Positions 1 through 5,628 are shown, counted from the first letter of the stretch. The stretch is DNA of 8,598 nucleotides from Endomicrobium sp. (GCA_031262135.1 JAISIG010000007.1:1-8598), one strand, 5' to 3'. Made by a program: numbers and translations. The notes: generated from the sequence alone by a model not told the origin.

Positions 1-5
1 TTCAT
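1..5 (-). CDS. Possible start of the next gene, expected rplJ (ribosomal protein L10), cut by the window edge
   Basis: Only an ATG and two further bases are visible. The ATG is preceded by AGGAG (9-13) with a 3-nt spacer, a clear though tight ribosome binding site 37 nt after the rplA stop. The identity is inferred purely from the near-universal order rplK-rplA-rplJ; no L10 protein sequence can be seen. The true L10 start could also lie further downstream, outside the window. Confidence 0.4.
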
Positions 6-15
6 TTTCTCCTAC

Positions 16-27
16 TAGAAATTTCTA
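16..27. repeat. 12-bp perfect palindrome in the rplA-downstream gap
   Basis: TAGAAATTTCTA is a perfect self-complementary sequence between the rplA stop and the presumed start of the next gene. As RNA it has no proper loop and is AT-rich, so it is a poor hairpin. It is not followed by a U-tract and is unlikely to be a terminator. It may be chance in such AT-rich DNA. Confidence 0.35.
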
Positions 28-42
28 TTAGTTAGTATAGTA

Positions 43-714
43 TTAATCCTTATGATCAACTAATATACCTGGCCCCATAGTTGATGAAATATAAAAAGTT
101 TTTAAATAATTATTTATTGATGTAGATTTTACAATGGTCTTGATAAAAAATTTTAGATTATCTATAAGTTTAGATTCTTCAAAAGATGCTTTGCCTATTA
201 CTGAATGTATTATTCCGTAACTATCACTTTTATATTCAATTCGTCCTAATTTAATTTCTTTGATTGTATTAGTAATATCAGATGTTATAGTCCCAGATTT
301 CATATTTGGCATTAGCCCTCTAGGTCCTAAGATGTTTGCAACTTTACTTAAGTCTTTCATTGCATCAGGTGTTGCTATTAATATATCAAAATCAATCTTT
401 GTATTCAGTATATTTTCTATTAAATTATCATATCCTATCAAATCTGCCCCAGCTAGGATAGCTTCCTGTTGTTTTTCTCCTTTCGTACAAACAGCAATCT
501 TTCTTGTTTTACCAATACCATGAGGCAATAATATTAAGCCTCTAATTATTTGATGATTATTATTTTTATTATAGCCTCTAAGTTTTATATGAATCTCAAT
601 TGTTTCATTAAATTTAGCTGTTGAGGATTTCTTAATCAGATTGACAGCTTCCTTTACAGAATATGACTTTTGTTTATTAATTAATTTATTTAAAACATTT
701 AACCTTTTTCCCAT
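43..714 (-). CDS. rplA: 50S ribosomal protein L1
   Basis: L1 binds 23S rRNA helix 76-78 and forms the mobile L1 stalk that moves E-site tRNA; in many bacteria it also represses its own operon. The 223-residue product has close to the normal family length (about 230). Visible features are the N-terminal MGKR and YSVKEAVNLIKK segment (about 18-29), RGLILLPHGIGKT (58-70), the family signature ILGPRGLMPNMKSGT (128-142), and the C-terminal STMGPGILVD (211-220). The ATG start agrees with the family N-terminus. The only SD-like sequence, AGGAT (729-733), is 14 nt upstream, which is long. The gene follows rplK by 22 nt and is surely co-transcribed. No L1-type leader site could be recognised nearby. 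Confidence 0.97.
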   Translation of the reverse strand: MGKRLNVLNKLINKQKSYSVKEAVNLIKKSSTAKFNETIEIHIKLRGYNKNNNHQIIRGLILLPHGIGKTRKIAVCTKGEKQQEAILAGADLIGYDNLIENILNTKIDFDILIATPDAMKDLSKVANILGPRGLMPNMKSGTITSDITNTIKEIKLGRIEYKSDSYGIIHSVIGKASFEESKLIDNLKFFIKTIVKSTSINNYLKTFYISSTMGPGILVDHKD

Positions 715-736
715 GATGATACCATTTTATCCTATA

Positions 737-1168
737 TTAATTTTTAATAATATCAATACCCATACTACGGAGTGTTCCTATAACCATATTTTTGGCTGAA
801 ATTAAGTTTCCATTTGCATTTAAATCAGGCATTTTCTTTTTTGCTATTTCTTCTATTTGTTTTTCATTTATTTTTCCTACTTTTTTTCTATTTGGAACAC
901 CAGAAGCTTTTGCAATACCTATCAGTTTTTTTACTAAGATAGATACTGGTGGATTTTTAGTTAAAAATGTAAATGTCCTATCCTCAAATATAGTAATTAT
1001 TGTTGGCAAGATCATTCCATTTTCTATATGTTTTGTATGTGTATTAAATTGTTTACAAAAATTCATAATATTTATTCCATGAGGGCCTAAAGCAGATCCT
1101 ACTGGAGGTGCAGGATTGGCTTCGCCTGCCTTGATTTGTAATTTTACTATTGTCTTAATCTTTTTCAT
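737..1168 (-). CDS. rplK: 50S ribosomal protein L11
   Basis: L11 binds the GTPase-associated region of 23S rRNA (helix 43/44), where elongation factors act, thiostrepton binds and RelA senses stalled ribosomes. The product has 143 residues against the usual 141-142. The N-terminal domain shows KLQIKAGEANPAPPVGSALG (9-28), with the prolines at 19, 21 and 22 that line the thiostrepton site. The C-terminal RNA-binding domain has the KKMPDLNA segment (111-118) and the closing GTLRSMGIDI (131-140). The start is the only sensible ATG. A good SD, AGGAGA (1184-1189), lies 15 nt upstream, further than usual. The 32-nt gap from nusG has no visible structured leader. Confidence 0.98.
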   Translation of the reverse strand: MKKIKTIVKLQIKAGEANPAPPVGSALGPHGINIMNFCKQFNTHTKHIENGMILPTIITIFEDRTFTFLTKNPPVSILVKKLIGIAKASGVPNRKKVGKINEKQIEEIAKKKMPDLNANGNLISAKNMVIGTLRSMGIDIIKN

Positions 1169-1183
1169 TTTTCTATTGAATTA

Positions 1184-1189
1184 TCTCCT
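1184..1189 (-). promoter_or_regulatory. rplK ribosome binding site with a long spacer
   Basis: AGGAGA reads on the minus strand and leaves 15 nt before the rplK ATG. No in-frame start codon lies closer to it: the three codons before ATG are AAT, AGA and AAA. The distance therefore seems real rather than a mis-called start. Confidence 0.65.
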
Positions 1190-1200
1190 ATTTTGTTTTT

Positions 1201-1728
1201 TTACATTTTTTCAACCTGCAAGAAATCAAGTTCAACTGGGGTTGATCTACCAAATATGGAAACCATAACTCTTAATTTTCCTTTCTCTTGATTTATTTCT
1301 TCTACGATCCCTACAAAATGTTTAAATGGCCCATCAATAATACGAACATTTTCTTCTTTATCAAATAAAATTGCAGGTTTAGGTTTTAAATTTTTATTCA
1401 TTGTGCTTTGCATTAAAATATTAACTTCTTCTTTGGTCATTGGTATTGGTTTAATTCCACCTAAAAACCCTGTCACTCCAGTTATACTAGTAATAAGAGA
1501 ATAAGTCATATTATTCATATTCATTTCAATAAAAATATAACTTGGATAAAATTTTCTTTTTTTAATATTTTTTTTGTTGTTTTTAATTAATATAATTTCT
1601 TCAGTTGGAATGAGTATTTGAGATATACTATCCTGTATTCCTAAGTTAGCTATGCTTATTTCTAACCTTTTTTTTACTTTGTATTCATATCCTGAATAGG
1701 TATGAACAATATACCAGAGGTTTAACAT
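1201..1728 (-). CDS. nusG: Transcription termination/antitermination factor NusG
   Basis: NusG binds RNA polymerase through its NGN domain and links it to Rho or ribosomal S10 through its KOW domain. From the chosen ATG the protein has 175 residues, the normal length. The NGN domain begins with LWYIVHTYSGYEYKVKKRLE (4-23) and continues through FYPSYIFIEM (60-69) and the VTGFLG segment (85-90). The KOW domain covers about 126-153 with VRIIDGPFKHFVGIVEEI, and the C-terminus runs RSTPVELDFLQVEKM. An open frame extends five codons upstream to a TTG at 1743. That TTG overlaps the SD itself, because GGAG (1738-1741) sits 9 nt before the ATG at 1728, so the ATG is the start. secE ends 20 nt upstream. 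Confidence 0.96.
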   Translation of the reverse strand: MLNLWYIVHTYSGYEYKVKKRLEISIANLGIQDSISQILIPTEEIILIKNNKKNIKKRKFYPSYIFIEMNMNNMTYSLITSITGVTGFLGGIKPIPMTKEEVNILMQSTMNKNLKPKPAILFDKEENVRIIDGPFKHFVGIVEEINQEKGKLRVMVSIFGRSTPVELDFLQVEKM

Positions 1729-1737
1729 GTCTATAAA

Positions 1738-1741
1738 CTCC
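1738..1741 (-). promoter_or_regulatory. nusG ribosome binding site, decides the start
   Basis: GGAG with a 9-nt spacer to the ATG at 1728. It overlaps the alternative TTG start at 1743 and so excludes it. Confidence 0.8.
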
Positions 1742-1748
1742 AATATAA

Positions 1749-1949
1749 CTATAATAAAATTAAAGCTATCACTTTACGTATTAAAAAATCAGATATAGCT
1801 ATAAATATAGCTATCACCATTAAAAGTATTATAATTATTATAAATATTCGTAAAATTTCTTTAGTGTTTTTCCAGTGTACATTTTGTAATTCATAAAAAA
1901 AGTTTTTTAATAGTTGTAATATAAACAATTTATATTTCTTTAAATGCAT
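1749..1949 (-). CDS. secE: Preprotein translocase subunit SecE
   Basis: SecE is the small membrane clamp around SecY in the Sec translocon. The 66-residue product matches the short single-helix SecE of most bacteria. It has an amphipathic N-terminal stretch (LLKNFFYELQNVHW, 13-26), a short linker (KNTKEILR), and one strongly hydrophobic transmembrane segment at about 33-52 (rich in I, L, V and F), ending in IRKVIALILL. The family's usual V-x-W-P reads V-H-W-K here, so the proline after W26 is missing. The same frame is open to 1991, but that part overlaps tRNA-Trp, so the ATG at 1949 is preferred. It lies only 15 nt after the tRNA and has no recognisable SD. Identification rests on length, topology and the position before nusG. 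Confidence 0.9.
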   Translation of the reverse strand: MHLKKYKLFILQLLKNFFYELQNVHWKNTKEILRIFIIIIILLMVIAIFIAISDFLIRKVIALILL

Positions 1950-1964
1950 ATTTTTTATAAACAG

Positions 1965-2039
1965 CAGGGGTAGAAGGATTCGAACCTTCAAGACTGGTTT
2001 TGGAGACCAGCAGTTTAACCAAATTAAGCCTATACCCCC
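1965..2039 (-). tRNA. tRNA-Trp (anticodon CCA)
   Basis: The 75-nt gene folds with acceptor GGGGGTA/TACCCCT (one terminal G-U), a perfect anticodon arm CTGGT-CTCCAAA-ACCAG with anticodon CCA, a perfect T-arm GAAGG-TTCGAAT-CCTTC, and discriminator G73 as is usual for tRNA-Trp. The bases after it are CTG, so CCA is not encoded and must be added by the CCA-adding enzyme. The D-arm is irregular: GGCT (10-13) against AACT (22-25) gives a G-U, a G-C, a C-A mismatch and a U-A, with an 11-nt loop containing GG. The gene sits in the usual place directly before secE. Confidence 0.95.
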
Positions 2040-2065
2040 ATATATTGATATTTATATATATAATA

Positions 2066-2218
2066 TCATTTTGTAGATTTATGTTCAGTATGAGCTCTAC
2101 ATTTCTTGCAAAATTTGTTCAGCACTAATTTTTTTTTAAGTTTTTCTGATCTACTAAAATAATAATTTTTATTTCTACACGAACTACAAGCCATAGTTAT
2201 CATAATTTTACTAGCCAT
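2066..2218 (-). CDS. rpmG: 50S ribosomal protein L33
   Basis: This small ORF encodes 50 residues, the normal L33 length. It begins MASKIMITMACSSCRNKNY and ends CKKCRAHTEHKSTK. It carries two CxxC pairs (CSSC at 11-14 and CKKC near residue 38-41), so it is the zinc-binding C+ type of L33, a 50S protein near the E site. A strong GGAGG (2234-2238) precedes the ATG by 15 nt, and no in-frame start codon lies nearer. It lies between tRNA-Thr and tRNA-Trp, and rpmG next to tRNA-Trp-secE-nusG is a widespread bacterial order. The coding strand has a run of nine A (2129-2137) encoding three lysines. Confidence 0.95.
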   Translation of the reverse strand: MASKIMITMACSSCRNKNYYFSRSEKLKKKLVLNKFCKKCRAHTEHKSTK

Positions 2219-2233
2219 TTTTGTAGTTTTAAA

Positions 2234-2238
2234 CCTCC
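2234..2238 (-). promoter_or_regulatory. rpmG ribosome binding site with a long spacer
   Basis: A full GGAGG reads on the minus strand, 15 nt before the rpmG ATG. It is the strongest SD in the translation cluster, so its unusual distance is notable. Confidence 0.65.
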
Positions 2239-2268
2239 AATAAATACATAATAGAATAGAACATTAAA

Positions 2269-2340
2269 AGCCGAGAGTGGGGATTGAACCCACAACCTCC
2301 TCCTTACCAAGGAGGTGCTCTACCACTAAGCTATCTCGGC
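2269..2340 (-). tRNA. tRNA-Thr (anticodon GGT)
   Basis: The 72-nt cloverleaf has acceptor GCCGAGA/TCTCGGC (7 of 7 pairs), D-stem GCTT/GAGC, anticodon arm CCTCC-TTGGTAA-GGAGG with anticodon GGT, T-arm GTGGG-TTCAATC-CCCAC and discriminator T73. The following bases are TTT, so the 3' CCA is not encoded. It reads ACC and ACU codons. It is the third tRNA of the Tyr-Gly-Thr cluster, followed 50 nt later by rpmG. Confidence 0.97.
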
Positions 2341-2358
2341 TAATATTTGTTTTTTGGA

Positions 2359-2430
2359 AGCGGGAGACGGGAATCGAACCCGCATAACTAGCTTGGAAGG
2401 CTAGAACACTAACCATTATGCTACTCCCGC
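2359..2430 (-). tRNA. tRNA-Gly (anticodon TCC)
   Basis: The 72-nt cloverleaf has acceptor GCGGGAG/CTCCCGC (7 of 7 pairs), anticodon arm CTAGC-CTTCCAA-GCTAG with anticodon TCC, and T-arm CGGG-TTCGATT-CCCG. The discriminator is T73. The genome then reads TCCA, so a CCA is present but displaced by one base and cannot serve as the mature 3' end. It lies 18 nt before tRNA-Thr. Confidence 0.97.
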
Positions 2431-2462
2431 GTAGGTTGTACTTTCTTTCAAAACTTTTACGG

Positions 2463-2550
2463 TGGTGGGGGCGGATGGATTTGAACCACCGAAGGGATTC
2501 CTCCCGCCAGATTTACAGTCTGGTGCATTAGTCCGCTCTGCCACACCCCC
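2463..2550 (-). tRNA. tRNA-Tyr (anticodon GTA), CCA encoded
   Basis: This is a class II tRNA of 88 nt including CCA. The acceptor is GGGGGTG/CGCCCCC (one T-G wobble). The anticodon arm is CCAGA-CTGTAAA-TCTGG with anticodon GTA. The long variable arm forms GGGA-GGAA-TCCC, and the T-arm is GGTGG-TTCAAAT-CCATC. Discriminator A73 is followed directly by an encoded CCA and then CCG. It is the only tRNA here with a templated CCA. It is the first gene of the tRNA/ribosomal cluster and lies just downstream of a candidate promoter. Confidence 0.97.
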
Positions 2551-2703
2551 AACCAACTCACCAAAATTTATATCTGTCTATAATTCCTGTGAATATTAAC
2601 ATAAGATATAAACTTTTTAATTGATTATATACCAATTAGACATAATAACAATAATAATTTTAATTAGCAAATTATGATATCACATGAATATAAATTTGTC
2701 AAT
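2551..2703. other. Intergenic gap between purB and tRNA-Tyr
   Basis: This is the longest gene-free stretch in the window (153 nt). It holds the candidate promoter and no ORF with coding character. Just after the purB stop there is an AT-rich imperfect hairpin (CAAAT and ATTTG arms, about 2672-2702, with a bulge and a large loop). No U-tract follows it, so I do not call a terminator. Read-through from the pur genes into the tRNA cluster cannot be excluded. Confidence 0.6.
2624..2651 (-). promoter_or_regulatory. Candidate sigma-70 promoter for the tRNA-Tyr/rplK cluster
   Basis: On the minus strand TTGTTA (2646-2651; 4 of 6 match to TTGACA) is separated by 16 nt from a consensus TATAAT (2624-2629). 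Transcription would start near 2617 and give a leader of about 65 nt before tRNA-Tyr. The bases after the -10 are AT-rich, unlike the GC-rich discriminator of stringently controlled stable-RNA promoters in E. coli. AT-rich DNA gives many TATAAT-like matches. The support comes from the position, in the only long gap and immediately upstream of the tRNA cluster. Confidence 0.5.
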
Positions 2704-3999
2704 TTATTCATTAAAGACCCGTTTAAAAATATAGTTAATATTTTTAAATTGTGATTTTATATCACATGCATATTGTATTTCTTGTACAGTTAAGTACTTT
2801 TTTATATCCTTACTTTGTAAACATGCATTTTCAAATGAAATTTTCATATCTCTTGCATAAAAAGTGGCTGATTGAACTATTTGATATGCAAACTCTCTAG
2901 AAATACCCTTTTGAACTAGGGTAAGCAAAATCGTTCCAGAAAAAATTATATCTTTGGTTTTATTTAAATTTAATTGCATATTATCTGTATTGACAGTGAG
3001 TCCTAATAACAAATTTTGTATTCTGACAATCATATAATGCAAAATGATAGATGCATCAGGAAGGATGACCCTTTCATTGGATGAGTGACTTATATCTCGC
3101 TCATGCCATAAAGATATGTTTTCCATTGCTGTTATAGTGTAACCTCGAAGCAGTCTTGCTAATCCGCAAATATTTTCTGCAATAATGGGATTTCTTTTGT
3201 GAGGCATTGCAGATGATCCTTTCTGTCCCTTAATAAAAGGTTCTTCTATTTCAGCTACTTCTGTTCTTTGTAAATGTCTAACCTCTGTAGCAATTCTTTC
3301 AAGAGATGTTCCAATATGAGCCAAAGTGGATATATAAATAGAATGCCTATCACGTGGAATCACTTGAGTTGAAACAGGTTCGACTTTCAAATGCAATTTT
3401 CTACATACATATATCTCAACTTCTGGATTTAAATGTGCTATGGTTCCAACTGCACCAGATATTTTCCCATAACTAATAGTTTTATATGTTAACTTTAATC
3501 TATCTAATGCTCTTAAGATATCACAATACCAAGATGCAACTTTCAATCCAAATGTCATAGGCTCAGCATGCATGCCATGTGTTCTACCAATTATAGGTGT
3601 CATTTTATATTTAACAGCTAAATTTGACAATATTACAGATAATTTTTTCATTTCAGAAATAAGTAATTTTGTTGATTGTCTTAATTGAACAGCAGTTGCT
3701 GTATCTAATATATCAGATGAGGTCATTCCTAAGTGTAAAAATCGACCATCCTCTCCGATAGTTTCTACAACTGCACTCAGAAAAGCAATAACATCATGTT
3801 TAACTATATTTTCTATCTCCTTAATTCTATTAATATTGATCTTTGCATTCTTTTTAATTGTCTTTAGGGAATTCATAGGAATAATTTTAAGTTCAGCCAT
3901 AGCTTCTGCAGCTAAGATCTCAACAAGAAGCATTTGTTTATATCTATTTTTTTCATCCCAAATATTAGCCATTTTAGGGTTTGTATAGCGTGTAATCAT
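2704..3999 (-). CDS. purB: Adenylosuccinate lyase
   Basis: PurB cleaves fumarate from SAICAR (giving AICAR) and from adenylosuccinate (giving AMP), so it acts in IMP synthesis and again on the way to AMP. The protein is a cytosolic homotetramer. The 431-residue product has the length of the B. subtilis-type enzyme. The fumarase/aspartase superfamily signature GSSAMPHKRNP is at 261-271 and forms the mobile catalytic loop with the catalytic serine. TSSD is at 93-96 and GRTHGMHAEP at 138-147. Histidines at 68, 89 and 141 fall at the numbers reported as active-site residues in the B. subtilis enzyme. The ATG start shares one base with the purN stop (TAATG) and follows GGAGG by 6 nt. It is the last gene of the nucleotide block. 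Confidence 0.98.
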   Translation of the reverse strand: MITRYTNPKMANIWDEKNRYKQMLLVEILAAEAMAELKIIPMNSLKTIKKNAKININRIKEIENIVKHDVIAFLSAVVETIGEDGRFLHLGMTSSDILDTATAVQLRQSTKLLISEMKKLSVILSNLAVKYKMTPIIGRTHGMHAEPMTFGLKVASWYCDILRALDRLKLTYKTISYGKISGAVGTIAHLNPEVEIYVCRKLHLKVEPVSTQVIPRDRHSIYISTLAHIGTSLERIATEVRHLQRTEVAEIEEPFIKGQKGSSAMPHKRNPIIAENICGLARLLRGYTITAMENISLWHERDISHSSNERVILPDASIILHYMIVRIQNLLLGLTVNTDNMQLNLNKTKDIIFSGTILLTLVQKGISREFAYQIVQSATFYARDMKISFENACLQSKDIKKYLTVQEIQYACDIKSQFKNINYIFKRVFNE

Positions 4000-4610
4000 T
4001 AAACTCCTCCAGAAATTTTTAAATAATTAGTTATTACATGTTTGATTGCTTGTGGATATATAGTATGTTCTACTATTAAAACTTTTTTTTCAATATCTTT
4101 TGGGAGTTCATTTCTATTAATTGATACTGATTTTTGCAGAATAATTTGACCAGTATCGTAATTTTCATCAACAAAATGTACTGTTGCTCCTGAAAAAGAT
4201 TCTTTTGATTCATATACAGCTCTATGAACGTGTATTCCATACATTCCCTTGCCTCCAAATTTAGGTAAAAGAGATGGATGTATGTTAAGAATTTTGTTTT
4301 TATAAGTATTTATTATATTAATACCTAACATTTTCAGATACCCGGCTAGACATATAATATCTATTTGTTCTTTTACTAATAATTTTAATATTTTTTTATT
4401 AAAATCATTTTCATTATTAAATTCAGATCGTTTTATACATATTGTTTTTATATTATATGCTTGTGCTTTTGCAATAGCACGAGCACTTTGATTATTAGAA
4501 ATGACCAAAGTAACTCTTGCTAAATTTTTCAAAATCCCATGCTTAGTAGCATTTATTATTTCTACCATATTTGATCCAGAACCAGATACGAAAATAGCAA
4601 TAGTTATCAT
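3999..4610 (-). CDS. purN: Phosphoribosylglycinamide formyltransferase (GART, 10-formyl-THF dependent)
   Basis: PurN transfers a formyl group from 10-formyltetrahydrofolate to GAR, giving FGAR, in step 3 of purine synthesis. The 203-residue product fits the family (about 190-215). The N-terminal Rossmann-like part opens with IAIFVSGSGSNM (4-15), the phosphate-binding segment. The catalytic triad Asn-His-Asp is visible: N109 and H111 in LNIHPSLLPKF, and D152 in VDENYDTG, matching E. coli N106, H108 and D144. The segment GGKGMYGIHVHRAV (119-132) replaces the FPG form of E. coli and is the variant of several other bacterial groups. The start overlaps the purM stop as ATGA (4607-4610) with only a weak SD, so expression probably depends on purM translation. 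Confidence 0.97.
   Translation of the reverse strand: MITIAIFVSGSGSNMVEIINATKHGILKNLARVTLVISNNQSARAIAKAQAYNIKTICIKRSEFNNENDFNKKILKLLVKEQIDIICLAGYLKMLGINIINTYKNKILNIHPSLLPKFGGKGMYGIHVHRAVYESKESFSGATVHFVDENYDTGQIILQKSVSINRNELPKDIEKKVLIVEHTIYPQAIKHVITNYLKISGGV
4006..4010 (-). promoter_or_regulatory. purB ribosome binding site inside the purN coding end
   Basis: The last purN codons GGA GGA GTT TAA (Gly-Gly-Val-stop) contain a perfect GGAGG 6 nt before the purB ATG. This places the purB start signal under the terminating purN ribosome, an arrangement typical of translational coupling. Confidence 0.85.
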
Positions 4611-5587
4611 AAAATTTTAACGTTTCTATCCCCTTTTTCAATATGGCCTATTATGTTTGCATTAAAAGATAATAATTTAAGGCTAGATATAACTTTGTCT
4701 ACTATATTTGCTTGTGCTATTATAACCATACCTATTCCCATATTAAAAACTTTGTACATATCTTCATCTATAATATTTCCCTTTCTTTGTAGTAAAGAAA
4801 AAATTTCCGGAATTTCCCATGAATTTTTATCAATAACCACAGAAACATTATTTGGTAATATTCTTTTAATTTTATTTTTAAAACTACCACCTGTGATATG
4901 TGCAATACCAACAACCTTCTTTATTTCTTTATTAAATTTTTGAATTATATGTAACACAGGATTAACATAAATTGTTGTTGGTACAAGTAATTGATTCCTA
5001 TACTGTTTGATTTCATCTTCAGATAGAATTGATCTAATCATAGAATACCCATTTGAGTGTGGCCCACTAGATGCAAGTCCAATTACAATATCACCATTTT
5101 TAATTTCATTTCCATTGATTATATTATTTTTCTCTATAATTCCAACAGTAAACCCAGCTAAATCATATTCTCCATTTTTATAAAAACCAGGCATCTCTGC
5201 TGTTTCTCCGCCAATGAGCTGTATATTGGCTAGCTTACAACCTAAAGCTATCCCATTTATAACCTGTTCCGCTAAATTAATATTAAGTTTCCCACACGAA
5301 AAATAATCTAAAAAGAAAAGTGGTTTTGCCCCTAAACAAATGATATCATTAACATTCATAGCAACTAAGTCTATTCCAATAGTATCATGTTTATTTAACA
5401 AAAAAGCTAATTTTAGTTTAGTTCCTACTCCATCAGTTGAACTTACTAAGCTATATTTAGAATCTTTTATGTTAAATATACCTCCAAAACCGCCTATACT
5501 ATGAAAATTTTTTTTGATTCTATATACTAATTCGTCTCCAGCAGCAATATCAACTCCAGCATTCTTATACATCACAGATGACACCAT
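4607..5587 (-). CDS. purM: Phosphoribosylformylglycinamidine cyclo-ligase (AIR synthetase)
   Basis: PurM closes the imidazole ring, converting FGAM and ATP to AIR in step 5 of purine synthesis. The product has 326 residues, slightly short against about 345 in E. coli. Visible family blocks are YKNAGVDIAAGDELV (7-21), the STDGVGTKLKLA segment (50-61) that contributes to the active site, the AMNVNDIICLGAKPLFFLDY block (76-95), GGETAEMPGFY (126-136), GLASSGPHSNGYSMIR (170-185) and GIAHITGGSF (227-236). The GGG usual after HIT is GGS here. The ATG at 5587 is preceded by AGGAGG (5605-5610), but 17 nt away. Another Met at residue 6 would match shorter family N-termini and lies still further off. 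pyrE ends 41 nt upstream. Confidence 0.98.
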   Translation of the reverse strand: MVSSVMYKNAGVDIAAGDELVYRIKKNFHSIGGFGGIFNIKDSKYSLVSSTDGVGTKLKLAFLLNKHDTIGIDLVAMNVNDIICLGAKPLFFLDYFSCGKLNINLAEQVINGIALGCKLANIQLIGGETAEMPGFYKNGEYDLAGFTVGIIEKNNIINGNEIKNGDIVIGLASSGPHSNGYSMIRSILSEDEIKQYRNQLLVPTTIYVNPVLHIIQKFNKEIKKVVGIAHITGGSFKNKIKRILPNNVSVVIDKNSWEIPEIFSLLQRKGNIIDEDMYKVFNMGIGMVIIAQANIVDKVISSLKLLSFNANIIGHIEKGDRNVKIL

Positions 5588-5604
5588 AATATTTATTAAT
5601 TATT

Positions 5605-5610
5605 CCTCCT
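5605..5610 (-). promoter_or_regulatory. purM ribosome binding site with a very long spacer
   Basis: AGGAGG is a perfect SD on the minus strand, 17 nt before the purM ATG. Codons between them in frame are TTA, ATA, AAT and ATT after a TAA. A nearer start would have to be ATT or ATA, which is unlikely though not impossible. Confidence 0.6.
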
Positions 5611-5628
5611 AGACAATATTGACAAAAT

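Noticed and set aside
260..523. Plus-strand open frame of 87 codons inside rplA
   Set aside because: Antisense shadow of a clear L1 gene; no SD or recognisable protein features.
792..1082. Plus-strand open frame of 96 codons inside rplK
   Set aside because: Antisense shadow of L11; its hydrophobic look comes from AT-rich reverse codons.
1729..1743. TTG start of nusG at 1743
   Set aside because: The TTG overlaps the GGAG that serves the ATG at 1728, and NusG family N-termini fit the ATG.
1950..1991. Upstream extension of secE by 14 codons
   Set aside because: It overlaps the mature tRNA-Trp T-arm and acceptor, and SecE is complete from the ATG at 1949.
2582..2590. Second -10-like sequence (TATAGA) nearer tRNA-Tyr
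   Set aside because: No acceptable -35 at 16-18 nt; such hexamers are frequent in this AT-rich DNA.
2672..2702. Imperfect AT-rich hairpin after purB as a terminator
   Set aside because: Only weak A-T pairs, a bulge, a large loop and no U-tract after it.
4076..4258. Second minus-strand frame of 60 codons inside purN
   Set aside because: Overlaps the conserved PurN active-site region in another frame; no SD or family features.
4653..4943. Plus-strand frame of 96 codons inside purM
   Set aside because: Antisense shadow of the conserved C-terminal half of PurM.
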